This document shows positions 17,761 through 28,660 of a stretch of 64,000 nt of DNA, in pieces. A program made the position numbers and the translations under genes. Each line of letters starts with the position of its first letter. The stretch's first letter is position 1. The DNA lies in NCBI GenBank assembly GCA_040222275.1, contig JAVKDJ010000099.1, forward strand, positions 62,001-126,000, in the 5' to 3' direction. The notes under the pieces were generated by a model. The model searched no databases and was not told where the DNA came from. It saw only the letters and a list, made by a program, of their open reading frames with translations. Source of the stretch: CAXBNB01 sp040222275 (GTDB lineage: Bacteria > Bacteroidota > Bacteroidia > Cytophagales > Cyclobacteriaceae).

Positions 17761-18872
17761 CCCCCGGACTTGAGGTAGCCATACATGAGGTTGGCCGCCT
17801 TGTCCGATGCATTCCAGCGACCCAGCTTTTCCTTCAACTGATCATAGGCTGAGATCATATTGGTTCTTTGGGTAGGATTTTCTACCATTGTTTTCAATTC
17901 TGCTTTTAAATTTTTGGTGTTTAGTTCGTCCTGAATCAACTCCCTCACCACCTCCTTTTCCATTATCAGGTTCACCAGGGAGATATAAGGCACCTTGATC
18001 AACTTTTTGGCGATCCAATAGGTAAGTTTACTGGTTTTGTAACAAACGACCTGAGGCACGCCCAATACGGCGGTTTCCAGCGTTGCAGTACCGGAGGTAA
18101 CTATAGCGGCGCTGCTATTCTTTAAAATATCATAAGTGTACCCTTCTATTACTTTTACGTTATCGCAGTTTTTTAGAGGCCAGTACAATTCATGGGGTAG
18201 ATTATCAACTTTGGATACTGTGAACACATATTCCGGCATACTGGCGGCAATGTCCACTATCTGGGGCACAAAAGACCTCACTTCCTGCCTTCTGCTGCCG
18301 GGGAGTACTGCTATCGTTGATTCCGGGGCAATCTCCCGGTTTTTAGCAAACCCATTTTCAAACGAAAAATTGTCAATAGCGTCACATACAGGGTTACCAA
18401 CATAGTCCACATCTACCTGATATTGTTTATAAAACCCTTTTTCAAACGGCAATATGGTAAACATGCGATCTACCCATTTCTTTATTTTAAATGCCCTTTT
18501 AGTATTCCATGCCCATATTTTGGGGGAAATGTAATAATAAACCCTGAGTCCATTTTCATGGGCAAACCTGGCCAAACGCATATTGAATCCGGGGTAGTCA
18601 ATAAGTACGAGCACATCGGGTTTGTAGTCCAGGATATCCTGCCTGGTTTGTTTCAGGTACCTTTTTATGGTAAAAATATTGGTGAACACCTCCCAAAATC
18701 CCATGAAGGCCAGTTTGGTATATTCTATTACTATAGTCAGCCCTGCCTCTTGCATTTGCCTGCCGCCAATTCCGCGAAATTCAGCTTCACTGTCTAAGGC
18801 CTGCAGGCTCCTGATCAGGTTTGATCCATGCAAATCGCCGGAACGTTCACCTGCCACTAAATAATATTTCAT
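17757..18872 (-). CDS. lpxB: Lipid-A-disaccharide synthase
   Basis: LpxB joins UDP-diacylglucosamine and lipid X to form the disaccharide core of lipid A at the inner membrane face. Typical segments are AGERSGDLHG (residues 7-16), FRGIGGRQMQEAGL, DYPGFNMRLA and YYISPKIWAW. The C-terminal LPGSRRQEV and SGTATLE motifs are also present. Length of 371 residues is standard. It shares a 4-base tail overlap with clpX, and the QueD/PTPS gene lies 36 bases upstream on the same strand. Confidence 0.95.
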   Translation of the reverse strand: MKYYLVAGERSGDLHGSNLIRSLQALDSEAEFRGIGGRQMQEAGLTIVIEYTKLAFMGFWEVFTNIFTIKRYLKQTRQDILDYKPDVLVLIDYPGFNMRLARFAHENGLRVYYYISPKIWAWNTKRAFKIKKWVDRMFTILPFEKGFYKQYQVDVDYVGNPVCDAIDNFSFENGFAKNREIAPESTIAVLPGSRRQEVRSFVPQIVDIAASMPEYVFTVSKVDNLPHELYWPLKNCDNVKVIEGYTYDILKNSSAAIVTSGTATLETAVLGVPQVVCYKTSKLTYWIAKKLIKVPYISLVNLIMEKEVVRELIQDELNTKNLKAELKTMVENPTQRTNMISAYDQLKEKLGRWNASDKAANLMYGYLKSGG

Positions 18873-18908
18873 GTCAAAAAAGTTTAATGACCAGATTCTA
18901 CGTTTTCC

Positions 18909-19322
18909 TCAACCAAAATATTCCACATAGTTGTTGGGGGTTTCATAGAGTTTGATCGAGTGAAGCCGGGCCGAGCCATCGGCATCTATCTGTAGAGCCA
19001 ATATTTTCCAAAATTCCATCACCAGGTTTTCACAACTGGCCATTTTTCCTTTCATAAATGGAACATCCATGTTGAGGTTTTTGTGGTCCACCGCTTCTAT
19101 TATGTGATGTTGGATGAGCCCGCCCAATTTCTTCAGGTCATACACAAAGCCAGTTTGAGCATCAGGGTCACCTTTCAGGGTCACAATCAGTTCAAAGTTA
19201 TGCCCATGCCAATTGGAATTGGCACAACGACCAAAAACCTGTTCGTTACGTTCAGCGCTCCAATCCGGATTGTAAAGCCTGTGCGCTGCATTAAAATGCT
19301 CCTTCCTGCTCACAAATACCAT
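18909..19322 (-). CDS. queD: 6-pyruvoyl-tetrahydropterin synthase/QueD family protein
   Basis: This family converts dihydroneopterin triphosphate to 6-carboxy- or 6-pyruvoyl-tetrahydropterin; in bacteria it is usually the queuosine enzyme QueD. With the start at 19322 (MVFVSRKEHF) the product is 137 residues. Zinc ligands H14, H39 and H41 and the catalytic C33 (FGRCANSNWHGHN) are present. The longer ORF from 19373 adds 17 unlikely residues. queE is also in the window (31302-31922), which supports a queuosine role, though neither queC nor queF is seen. The symbol is tentative because pterin-biosynthetic PTPS homologues are hard to separate by eye. Confidence 0.85.
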   Translation of the reverse strand: MVFVSRKEHFNAAHRLYNPDWSAERNEQVFGRCANSNWHGHNFELIVTLKGDPDAQTGFVYDLKKLGGLIQHHIIEAVDHKNLNMDVPFMKGKMASCENLVMEFWKILALQIDADGSARLHSIKLYETPNNYVEYFG

Positions 19323-19396
19323 ATTCCATATTTTTTCACAAATATAGCAACTCGCCCCTGTAGCCAACAGCATAAGCGATCAATTGTAGCCTTAAA

Positions 19397-19428
19397 TTTT
19401 ATGTGTTCAATCATTCGGTATAAATTTG
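19397..19428 (+). promoter_or_regulatory. Candidate promoter of hldD
   Basis: TTTT (19397-19400) is followed after 20 bases by TAAATTTG (19421-19428), a good -7 element for this phylum. It lies 18 bases before the hldD ATG and supports the shorter start. Confidence 0.5.
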
Positions 19429-19445
19429 AGGTAAAAAATAAAAAC

Positions 19446-20414
19446 ATGATTGTAGTAACCGGTGCGGCAGGATTTATTGGCAGCTGTTTGGTGTCCAAAC
19501 TGAACAAAGAAAATTTCAACTACATAGTAGCAGTTGATAAATTTGACAACCCTGACAAGAACAAAAACCTGGAAGGAAAAAACATCCTTCATAAAGTAGA
19601 TAGGGATGAATTTGCGGCCTGGCTCGACACCAATCAGGCAGAAGTAGAGTTCATATTTCACCTGGGTGCCCGTACCGATACAGCAGAGTTTGACCGTGAC
19701 CTGCTGGACAAGTTGAATACCAGCTACTCAAAAATGATCTGGGAAAAATGTACGAACTACCAAATCCCATTAGTCTATGCTTCTTCCGCCGCTACCTATG
19801 GACTTGGAGAGCACGGTTACGACGACAATGAAGGGGTGATTTTCGACCTGGTACCCCTGAACCCCTATGGCGACTCCAAAAATGAGTTTGACAAATGGGC
19901 CGTCAGACAGGAAAAGGAACCATTCTTTTGGGCCGGACTCAAGTTTTTCAATGTGTATGGGCCCAACGAGTACCATAAAGGAAGAATGGCTTCAGTTATT
20001 TTCCATGCCTTCAACCAAATCAAAAAGACAGGCGGCATGAAGCTATTCAGATCACACAACCCCGACTTTAAAGACGGTGAACAAATTCGGGACTTCATCT
20101 TTGTGGAGGATGTGGTAAATATATGCTACTGGCTCATGCACCACCGCAAAAACAGCGGGCTCTACAACGTAGGGAGTGGAAAGGCCAGAACATTTCTTGA
20201 CCTGGTAAAAGCCACCTTCAAATCTATGGGCCAGCCAGAAAACATCAGCTTTATTGATACCCCTGAAGACATCCGGGACAAGTACCAGTACTTTACCGAA
20301 GCAAACATGGACAAGCTCCAAAGCATAGGCTATGACCAACCATTTCACACCCTGGAAGAGGGTGTGGGGGAGTATGTGGGTAGCTATTTGCTAAAGGAAA
20401 ACAGAATCAGCTAG
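19446..20414 (+). CDS. hldD: ADP-L-glycero-D-manno-heptose-6-epimerase
   Basis: HldD is an NAD(P)-dependent short-chain dehydrogenase-type epimerase that makes the heptose precursor of the LPS inner core. The Rossmann motif GAAGFIGS is at residues 6-13. The Tyr-x3-Lys catalytic pair lies in YGDSK. FNVYGPNEYHKGRMASV and GEQIRDFIFVEDV are typical of the family. Length is 322 residues from the ATG at 19446; the open frame extends upstream to 19083, but that part is antisense to queD and has no family similarity. It complements the neighbouring lpxB in envelope synthesis. Confidence 0.93.
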   Translation: MIVVTGAAGFIGSCLVSKLNKENFNYIVAVDKFDNPDKNKNLEGKNILHKVDRDEFAAWLDTNQAEVEFIFHLGARTDTAEFDRDLLDKLNTSYSKMIWEKCTNYQIPLVYASSAATYGLGEHGYDDNEGVIFDLVPLNPYGDSKNEFDKWAVRQEKEPFFWAGLKFFNVYGPNEYHKGRMASVIFHAFNQIKKTGGMKLFRSHNPDFKDGEQIRDFIFVEDVVNICYWLMHHRKNSGLYNVGSGKARTFLDLVKATFKSMGQPENISFIDTPEDIRDKYQYFTEANMDKLQSIGYDQPFHTLEEGVGEYVGSYLLKENRIS

Positions 20415-20437
20415 ACTTCATTACACATCAAACTATT

Positions 20438-20480
20438 ATGGGGGCCTTCAAAATTCTCAGTAGAGAACTGCAGCCCCCAT
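20438..20480. terminator. Hairpin between convergent hldD and FG-GAP gene
   Basis: ATGGGGGC (20438-20445) pairs perfectly with GCCCCCAT (20473-20480) across a 27-base loop. There is no T-run, so termination strength is uncertain. It is placed at the convergent junction. Confidence 0.4.
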
Positions 20481-20540
20481 TATAAAAGTGTTACTCTTTA
20501 CCCTCTTCATTTATTTCACTCCACCATTCAGGCTGATCCT

Positions 20541-23500
20541 TTACAACGGCCCACCAGCCTCCTGATCAACAGCAATGAGTTGCAAGAAGTACTGATTGTT
20601 GCCAACCAAAACATGTTTCTTCTTGTTGACTTCAATCATTTCCATACTTTTAGCGTCGTGAGGGGCGAAAAACCCGGACTCTTCTATTGACATAGGCGTG
20701 AAATTATTCTTGCCATCCCCCTTCAGAAACAAGCCCATTCCAGCATCATTCCTGGGGGTTTCTATCTCTGATTGGTACAAATTGCCAGAAATGAGGATGT
20801 CTTCTTTTCCATCCTGGTCAAAATCATCAAGTAAAATATTGTTTATAGATGATGTCTGCGCCAAATTCGGCAAGGGCTTTATCCCAAAATCATTGCCCCC
20901 TTTATTTTCAAGCAACACAGAGCTGAAAGTGTATGCTTTTAAGTTGAATGAGTTCAGTAGTTGATCCCCGTAAATATCATTTAAATCAGCCGCGCCGAAA
21001 TCCTCAAATGTTGGAAATGAACTGGCTATGGCGGGGATTTGTTCAGATGAGCATGACCTGCCCCGTATTGGATATTTATGTCCATGCTCATAGTAGCTGA
21101 GTACTATATCGAAAGTTCCGTTCCCATCAAAATCACCGCTATAAACTTCAAATGGTTCGGATTCTGATGCCCGGTATTTATAGTTACGGCCAAGGTTTCC
21201 TGCCACCAGGTCCAGGTCTCCATCACCATCCATATCTTTGGCAGCTATGCTATAGTACCATCCATGTGTTTTAGTCAATGAAGGTGACTCACTAAGCACC
21301 AATTTTCCGGATTGGTTGGTAAATATTGAAATAGGCATCCATTCCCCTACTAGTATTAAATCTTCCCAGCTGTCCCCATTCAAGTCTGCCCAAATTCCGG
21401 AGGTGACCATCCCCAGATCAACCAGGTCTGGGGCAACATCATCTATTACATTGGTGAAAACGCCTGAGTTATTCTCCAAAACCACTGATGTGGCAGGAAG
21501 TGGGTACTTTCCAGGCATCATCCTGCCTGCTACAAACAAATCAAGGTCACCATCATGGTCAAAATCACAAGGCAACACCTTTCCGCTGCTTATTTTTAAG
21601 TTTGGGATAGTATTTGATCTGGTCAGGTTTCCCTTTCCATTATTTACATACAACCTATCCTGCAATACTTCTTCTCCTTCTTCAAACTCATTTCATCCAC
21701 TAGCCACATATAGGTCTAAATCACCATCACCATCACTATCGAAAAAAGTTGCTCCTGAATCTTCGCTTTGCCTATCATCATGAAACACCGATATCGGTTT
21801 TTCGTCAAATGCACCATCCCGGTTTTGGAGCAACAATGTACCGGCTACACCTGAAGCCCCACCTACAAAAACATCATCCAGCCCATCACCATTTACATCC
21901 CCAACAGCCAGTACTGGCCCAAATTCAGACATCTTGTGGGGCAACAGCACCTGACGTTCGTAATCATCAAACGCGTTCTCTTTATGAAAAAGCGTTAAAT
22001 TGGCTTTGCGGGTCACTTCGCTGAACATTCTTTTCTGTTTTTCATGTCTGACCGGCGCAATACCATAGCTTACCGATTTGTCCACCTCAAGGGTCTGGTT
22101 TGCCTTTACATCTGTCAGAATGGAATATTGGCCATCTGGCCATTCTACCTCCACCCTATCTACTTCAATTTCATCACCCAGGCCAAAATGGGCTGCATAT
22201 TCACTTTGGGACATATACCCCCTTGCGCCAGTTATTTCAACCAATTGCCAAAACTTATCCCCTTTATAAATTCTGATTTTCGTGCCAGGTATGTGTGCAA
22301 AGTTTTTCGCTTTCAATTGCAGCCTCAAGTAATTCCCCAAATTCTTTTCTATGGTATTGTTGCGATAAACCCCTGCCTTTGAGTCAATATTATTGATCAC
22401 CAAATCCAGGTCACCATCATTATCCAGGTCGCCATAAGCGGCCCCATTGGATAGGGTCAATTCTTCAAACCCCCATTCTTCTATTTTCTTTGAAAAGGTC
22501 AGGTCCCCATTGTTTTTATAAACATGGTTCGGTAATTTGTCAATTGGGGCCATTTCCACAAAGTACATCAAATCTATGTAGTCACTTAACTCCTTGTTTT
22601 CCTTTTTAGCGATCAGTTCTATGCTATCCAAAATATCCTTTTGTTGCTGCACCAAATCACTATGTCGCATATTTCTCTTTACCCCGTTGGTAATAAACAA
22701 ATCTTTCAGGCCATCGTTATCAAGGTCTGCAAATAAAGGAGACCAGCTCCAATCCGTATTGGAGACCCCAGCCAGGTGTGCCAACTCGGCAAAGGTACCA
22801 TTGCCATTGTTGCGCTGTAGGGTGTTGAACATGTACTGGTAATGGTTTCCTTTGTTCACCGTTTCCCAAAATGCTGCAGGATTCATCCCCCCCATGTAGG
22901 TCTTGATCCTTTCATGGTCTTCGGCCACCATATCCAGTACGATAATGTCCAGCAAGTTGTCGTTATCATAGTCTGCTATATCCACCCCCATGCTAAAGTT
23001 GGAGATATGTTTCATAGCGCTATTCACCATGTCCTTGTACTTTCCATCTTTGGTGTTGATGTAGAAATGATCAGGCTGGTCAAAATCATTGGCCACATAT
23101 AAATCGGTCCAGCCATCGTTGTTTAGGTCGCCGGCTATACCTGCCAAGCCATAGGCAAAATTATGCGTTTCGGCATAGGGGCCGGCATCATGGAACCTGC
23201 CATCATTAAACTTCTTGTACAATTTGTCAGTAGTGACTCTATTGATATGTCTGCTGGGGCTGATCTTTCCCCCGTTACGGTTGCCAATACTTGGAGGTTG
23301 GTTTACCAAATAAAAATCAAGGTTACCGTCCTTATCAAAATCAAAGAAAGTGGATTGGATGCTAAAGCCTTTGTCAGCCACATTAAATCGGGCAGCATTT
23401 TCACTGAAAGTGAGGTCCCCGTTGTTGATATACAATTTGTTTTTACTTGCCTCATTGTCCAGCAATACATTTTTGCAAACATATATATCCAAAAAACCGT

Positions 23501-23891
23501 CATTGTTGACATCAGCAAAGGAAACCCCGGTTGACCATAGTTTGTCATCTATGATACCAGCGTCTTTTGTGATGTCCTCAAACTGAAAGTTTCCTTTGTT
23601 CAGGTAGAGCCGGTCTCGTACCTGGTTTCCTGTGAAAAACAAATCCAGGAGGCCATCGTTGTTGATATCACCTACAGCAACTCCTGCCCCTGTAATAAAT
23701 TCATCATTGACGATGTGGTTGTTGTCTTCTGTCTCTACCAAATCATTGGAAAATCTAATGTTGCTATACTGGTGTGGTACTTTGGTAAACAATTTATCCA
23801 AATTAGATTCCCAAACCGGGACAGGCTCGCTACATCCAAAAAGCGCAAATAATAGAAATAAAGAAAATCGATTATATCCCATCTTCCACAT
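20541..23891 (-). pseudogene. FG-GAP/ASPIC-UnbV lipoprotein gene split by one in-frame TGA
   Basis: The gene would encode about 1,116 residues. It starts with a lipoprotein signal (lipobox LFGC), then many FG-GAP/VCBS repeats with calcium-binding-like DxDxDGxxD loops. An ASPIC/UnbV domain follows (ARGYMSQSEYAAHFGLGDE), then more repeats. The frame is interrupted once: the codon after LYVASG is TGA (21693-21695), and the same frame continues at once with NEFEEGEE and QDRLYVNNG. The family normally reads LYVASGGNEF here, so a GGA to TGA change explains it. Both halves are otherwise clean (732 and about 374 residues). It follows susC-susD on the same strand after a palindromic terminator; such proteins often sit next to SusCD pairs. 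Function is unproven, possibly a surface binding or assembly role. Confidence 0.85.
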
Positions 23892-23908
23892 AATTTGTAT
23901 TGTAAACT

Positions 23909-23940
23909 AAAAAAGAGTACTAATATTAGTACTCTTTTTT
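23909..23940. terminator. Perfect 32-bp palindromic terminator
   Basis: AAAAAAGAGTACTAAT is followed by its exact reverse complement, giving an A-tract/hairpin/T-tract that could terminate in both directions. It lies between susD and the FG-GAP gene, limiting read-through. Confidence 0.85.
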
Positions 23941-23961
23941 GTTAAAAAATTGTTTCAAAAA

Positions 23962-25482
23962 TCAACCTCCTATACCACCGGCATCAGATGCACCACCGAA
24001 AGTATAAACACTTCTTTGCAACAACTCCAACTCAGGAGCTGGAATAGGTAGTTGTGCTGGTGTACCGCGCTGCAAGCCACCCAATCCATCCAAAGCGGCT
24101 GGATCTACCCTGTCGGCCATTCTACGTCTGTCGAAAAACTGTCCACCAGGCGCTGTATTCAATATTTCTACGAACCTTTCGTACCAGATGGCATTTTCGA
24201 TCTCGGTGGCATTACCTGGATCTACATCAGGTAAATTACCCCTTGCATTTCTGGAGTTGGCATCATCATTAAGTATGGCTGCTGCGCTTGCCAGGTTCCC
24301 AAGCCTCAAGTGGGCTTCTGCTAATAGCATTTGATTGTCTTCCACAACAAACACCGGCATAGGCCCCTGCGTATCCGGAATATCTATGTAGCTTGGGTCA
24401 TCTGATCTATCGTGCTGATGGGTTCCGAAAAACCATAGCCCCCTTGCTTGGGAAAAAGCATTAGCAACTGCTTTAAAATCTGTATCAAGCCTCTTATCAT
24501 CTGATACGGTTGCAGGAGGGGCACTTCCATCCAATGGATACCTGGTTGGCTGATTCGGATCAAGGGCATTCATGATCCTCATATCTACCCTGGCCCACGT
24601 GCCACCGTAAGTAGCGGTGGAAGCCCATTGATAACTAAACCACTGTACCCCATTCGCAATTGGGGCGAAGTTTGAAGTGAGTCCGTTAGCGGCGTAATCA
24701 CGTACAGCAGTCCAATCCACAGCAGCATTCTCAGCAGGTGTCCTTGGAGTTTGCGCTAAAAAGCGTGCAGCATAAGAATTGGCCATTTCAGCCATCCAAT
24801 CCTGATCGCCCGAAAGTCCATTAAACAAACCTCCTTCAGCTATAGTAAAGGTATTAGTATTCGCCAAAGAAATCGCTTTATCCAAATCACTTATAGCCGC
24901 AGCTAGCATTCCTGAATATGGCGTAGGATCAGTATCAATAACCGAACTGAGATCTGTATCCTCGTCAGTCAGAAAAGCCTGATCAAACAATAAAGCTAAA
25001 TATCCACGGGAAAGCCCTCTCAACAAATAAGCCGATGCTTCCAACATATCATCACTTTCCTTAAAACCTGTACTTACACCACTCTCTAAGGCGAGAATCA
25101 CAGCATTGGCGGTAAATTGACCGCTATGGTTACGGTTCCACGGTTCGTTGAGTACATCTATATAATCCGGGGATTCGGACGAGCTATTGTTTAATTGCTC
25201 TCGGGGTTCATTGCCCCACCTTCTCATGCCAAAGTTGCCCCAAGAGCAGGATACTGCATCACCGCCCACCATGAGGGCCATTGCTGGTCTTTCTATGTGA
25301 TTGGCCTGCCACCAGGTGAGAAAACCACCTGACAAAAATCCAGGCAAATCACTTCCTGAAGAAAGCACTTGTGCCTGCGTAGGGTTGCTGATATTTTCTG
25401 TATCAAGAGATTCACAAGAGAATATCATAACAACAGCCGTCAGCAAAGCTAATTTTGAACTGAATTTATCTATAATCTTCAT
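23962..25482 (-). CDS. SusD/RagB-family outer-membrane nutrient-binding lipoprotein
   Basis: SusD-like proteins form the surface lid of a SusC transporter. The preferred start at 25482 gives MKIIDKFSSKLALLTAVVMI and a lipobox ending at C23. The longer ORF to 25563 would overlap susC and lacks a signal. The mature part has the helical, TPR-like SusD fold with the late MLLAEAHLRLGN and WYERFVEILN segments, and the C-terminal part is typical. Length is 506 residues. susC ends 19 bases upstream. The substrate is not evident; no glycosidase or protease in the immediate operon points to one. Confidence 0.9.
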   Translation of the reverse strand: MKIIDKFSSKLALLTAVVMIFSCESLDTENISNPTQAQVLSSGSDLPGFLSGGFLTWWQANHIERPAMALMVGGDAVSCSWGNFGMRRWGNEPREQLNNSSSESPDYIDVLNEPWNRNHSGQFTANAVILALESGVSTGFKESDDMLEASAYLLRGLSRGYLALLFDQAFLTDEDTDLSSVIDTDPTPYSGMLAAAISDLDKAISLANTNTFTIAEGGLFNGLSGDQDWMAEMANSYAARFLAQTPRTPAENAAVDWTAVRDYAANGLTSNFAPIANGVQWFSYQWASTATYGGTWARVDMRIMNALDPNQPTRYPLDGSAPPATVSDDKRLDTDFKAVANAFSQARGLWFFGTHQHDRSDDPSYIDIPDTQGPMPVFVVEDNQMLLAEAHLRLGNLASAAAILNDDANSRNARGNLPDVDPGNATEIENAIWYERFVEILNTAPGGQFFDRRRMADRVDPAALDGLGGLQRGTPAQLPIPAPELELLQRSVYTFGGASDAGGIGG

Positions 25483-25501
25483 TTTGTTGTCTTTTAAGTT
25501 A

Positions 25502-28500
25502 CTAAAAAGTGATGGTAACGGATCCTGTAAACGTTCTTGTCTTCGGATAAGAGAATGAATCAAAGAAGAACAAATTTGGATCTCCCCCTGGGTTGTTCAC
25601 ATTACTTCCAACACCATCTTGCAATCTGCTGGACAATTGGTTTTCACTTTGAGGGGCTGATGTAATATCAGGGTGAAACCCGGAATAATCTGTTATGGTA
25701 AACAAATTCCTTCCAATAAACGCTACCTTAACGCCTTTCATAAAACCTCCAAAAAGTGTAGCAAGTTGAGTTTTATCAAACGAATACGATATACTCATCT
25801 CTCTCATCATGAGGAACGACCCATCTTCTACAGCAGATGAATTAGGAATATTGGTATTGTACAACCCCGACCAGAAATCTACCGATATAGGGTAGTTCCC
25901 AACATCCTGATGAATAGCGTCCCTGAACAACCAAGTACGCGTTTGGTTGTATATATCACCGCCTTTTTTCCAATCAAGGAGCGCATAGACGCTAAAGTTT
26001 TTATAGGAGAATGTATTGGCTATTCCCATCCTGAAATCAGGGTTTATGTCTCCTATTTTATCCACAACAGGATTTCCCTCAACATCAAGGATTTTAACAG
26101 GCACTTCATCTGGAGTTCCTGCAAGTGCACTTCCAACTACATACCCTACTTGGTTCACCGTATAATTAGAAGCATCATAAGGCGCATCGGTAGTAGGATC
26201 GATTACACCAGCATTGCCCATTGCCGTAACATCAGCCAGGCTCCTGGCAAACATTTGGCCATACATTGAACCAAAAGAAACGCCTTCTTCGATTCTGAAA
26301 ATGGTAGATTGCTGGTTACCTGGACCAGTAAGGTATGGAGGTACATTAAGCTGTGTCAGTTTCTGGGATGTCTTATCGAAATTGATCAACATATTCCATG
26401 ACAAGTCTTTGGATTTAAATATATCAGTTCCCAAACTTAATTCAATAGATTTCGCTTCAATTGTACCTGCATTTGACCATCTTCCACTAAAACCTACTGC
26501 AGCAGGAAGTGGTACATTTAGGATTTGATCCACAGTTTTAGTCTTGGCATAGTTGAATTCCAATGAAAATATATCCAGGATTCTTGCATTTAATCCAACC
26601 TCAAGCTCTCCAGATCTCGCAGGTTTCAATTTATCGTTACCTAAAGTGCCTGGTGATGCACTACCATTTTGTAAACTAAAAGTTTCAAACCTTTGCTCAA
26701 AGGTTGGCCTAATTCCTGCCGTTCCATAAGATGCCCTCACCTTAAGTTCCTGAAATCCCGGAATATCTACATCTTGTGTAATTCGGTAAGCTCCGCTTGC
26801 CCTGAAATAATTCGACCACCTTTCATCCGGACCAAACAAAGAAGATCCTTCCCGGCGTACCAAGCCACTGAATATATATTTCTTTTGATAATCTATATCA
26901 GCAATTGCAAAATAGCTCCGGGCAACTATATCCTCTCCATAAGATTGTATCCTAATACTATTTTGATCGGATATATTGTCAAATGAGCGAATACCTGCTA
27001 CAGCCAAGTCATCGCCTCTGGTTGAATTAAACCTAATAGAATTGTCTTCATACAGGTAACTCAACCTCATGGCCATATTAAAATCCCCAAATTGCTTTAC
27101 AGCAATAGCATTTAACCTTACTACCGCACCTTCTCTGATAAAATTACTCCTTTCAAGACCTCCACCAGCCCCGTTGGCAGGTGATGTTGGGTCGAACTGC
27201 ACCCCTCCACGAAGGTCATCAGATAAAAAACCTTTGACAATAAATTCTTCAAACTGATTGTCAGATCGATCAATGGACGCAGAACCATTTACGCTCAACC
27301 AATCGTTGATGTCATAGTTTAATTTTATCGTACCCAATACCCGGTTGCGATCTTGTGTAGTTTCCCTGTTATACAGGGTATAAAGTGGGTTCCTAATTTC
27401 AGACCCTAAAGAATCAATATCCCAATTGTATAATGAACCATCCTCTTCGTTGGGAGTGGAAAGGTCGTAAAAAGGCGGGTAAAAGAGTATATTGTTGATT
27501 AGTGCACCAGTTCCATTTTCCGGCAGCCTGTCTTGTGTTGATGCAGAGTACATCGAACTCACGCTTAAATCCATTTTATCTGACAAAGCATGGTCAACAT
27601 TCAACCTGAATGAATTCCTTACAAATCCATCCACTCCTTCAATCACCCCCCTATCGGCAGCCCTCTGGCCAGACAACAAGAAGTTTGTAGAACTAGACCT
27701 ACCCTGCATAGTCAGCGAATGCGTAGAGAAACTACCATTTCTAAAAATCTGTTTCTGGTAGTCTTGATAATTTGGCCATGGATTGTCTCCCAGTTTATCC
27801 GCATCCAAAGGACGGGTTCCATTCGCATCAAATACAAAATTTCCCTGGGCATCCAACTCGTAAGGATGGGTAGTAGCGGTCGGAAACCTATCCCTGGTCA
27901 ATTGAGATACTCCTACCTCACCTCTATAAGTTACTGTTGTTTCACCCAGGCCAACATTGTTTCCTCTTTTGGTAAAAATCTGCAAAACGCCATTTGCAGC
28001 CTGTGAACCATAAAGGGAAGCGCCCGCTGATCCTTTTAATACTTCAATCCGTTCGATATCTTCCGGGTTGATATCCGCAAGGGTTCCCCCGTTCAGAAAA
28101 ACACCGTCAACGATAATCAAAGGATTTTGACCAGTGGACAAGGAGTTGGCACCCCGTGCCTGGAAAGAAACCCCTGCACCTGGTTGTCCTCCTACAGAGT
28201 TTACACGTAAACCGGCCACTTTACCTTGCAGGGCTGAACCCAAATTTGTGGTAGGTACCTCCGAAATCATTTGATCACTAATAGACCCAACAGCGAAACT
28301 CAGGGTTTCTTTGGATTTACCAACAGCCGAACCTGTAACCACTACCTCAGCCAACTGTGTTGCATCCTCTTTCATTGTAACGTCAATGACTGAACGCGAT
28401 CCCACCTCAACCTCTTGTGTGGTCATACTAATAAAAGAAAATACCAAAATAGCACCGCTTGATGGCACAGAAAGTTTGTAATTACCTTCTATATCAGATG

Positions 28501-28660
28501 TGGTACCATCGGTGGTCCCTTTTAAAATAACGTTTACTCCAGGCAATCCCGCTCCATCAACGTCGGAGGTGATTTTTCCGGAAACCGTTCTGTTTTGTGC
28601 CAGCGACTCGTTAATAAGCGCAGACAACAACATGAAACTAATAAGTAGAATCTTCTTCAT
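25502..28660 (-). CDS. SusC/RagA-family TonB-linked outer-membrane transporter
   Basis: The 1,052-residue protein has a signal peptide (LLISFMLLSALINESLAQ) and a carboxypeptidase-regulatory-like beta-sandwich (about 22-105; RTVSGKITSDVDGAGLPGVN). A plug domain follows, with the SusC signature region (GSAGASLYGSQAANGVLQI), then a 22-stranded barrel ending in TFTGSVTITF. It imports nutrients with its SusD partner using TonB energy. It heads the operon and has a long AT-rich leader upstream (28661-29349), where its promoter must lie. No anti-sigma/ECF pair is adjacent, so control is unknown. Confidence 0.95.
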   Translation of the reverse strand: MKKILLISFMLLSALINESLAQNRTVSGKITSDVDGAGLPGVNVILKGTTDGTTSDIEGNYKLSVPSSGAILVFSFISMTTQEVEVGSRSVIDVTMKEDATQLAEVVVTGSAVGKSKETLSFAVGSISDQMISEVPTTNLGSALQGKVAGLRVNSVGGQPGAGVSFQARGANSLSTGQNPLIIVDGVFLNGGTLADINPEDIERIEVLKGSAGASLYGSQAANGVLQIFTKRGNNVGLGETTVTYRGEVGVSQLTRDRFPTATTHPYELDAQGNFVFDANGTRPLDADKLGDNPWPNYQDYQKQIFRNGSFSTHSLTMQGRSSSTNFLLSGQRAADRGVIEGVDGFVRNSFRLNVDHALSDKMDLSVSSMYSASTQDRLPENGTGALINNILFYPPFYDLSTPNEEDGSLYNWDIDSLGSEIRNPLYTLYNRETTQDRNRVLGTIKLNYDINDWLSVNGSASIDRSDNQFEEFIVKGFLSDDLRGGVQFDPTSPANGAGGGLERSNFIREGAVVRLNAIAVKQFGDFNMAMRLSYLYEDNSIRFNSTRGDDLAVAGIRSFDNISDQNSIRIQSYGEDIVARSYFAIADIDYQKKYIFSGLVRREGSSLFGPDERWSNYFRASGAYRITQDVDIPGFQELKVRASYGTAGIRPTFEQRFETFSLQNGSASPGTLGNDKLKPARSGELEVGLNARILDIFSLEFNYAKTKTVDQILNVPLPAAVGFSGRWSNAGTIEAKSIELSLGTDIFKSKDLSWNMLINFDKTSQKLTQLNVPPYLTGPGNQQSTIFRIEEGVSFGSMYGQMFARSLADVTAMGNAGVIDPTTDAPYDASNYTVNQVGYVVGSALAGTPDEVPVKILDVEGNPVVDKIGDINPDFRMGIANTFSYKNFSVYALLDWKKGGDIYNQTRTWLFRDAIHQDVGNYPISVDFWSGLYNTNIPNSSAVEDGSFLMMREMSISYSFDKTQLATLFGGFMKGVKVAFIGRNLFTITDYSGFHPDITSAPQSENQLSSRLQDGVGSNVNNPGGDPNLFFFDSFSYPKTRTFTGSVTITF

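Noticed and set aside
19083..19445. N-terminal extension of hldD
   Set aside because: Antisense to queD, no family similarity; the Rossmann motif begins right after the ATG at 19446.
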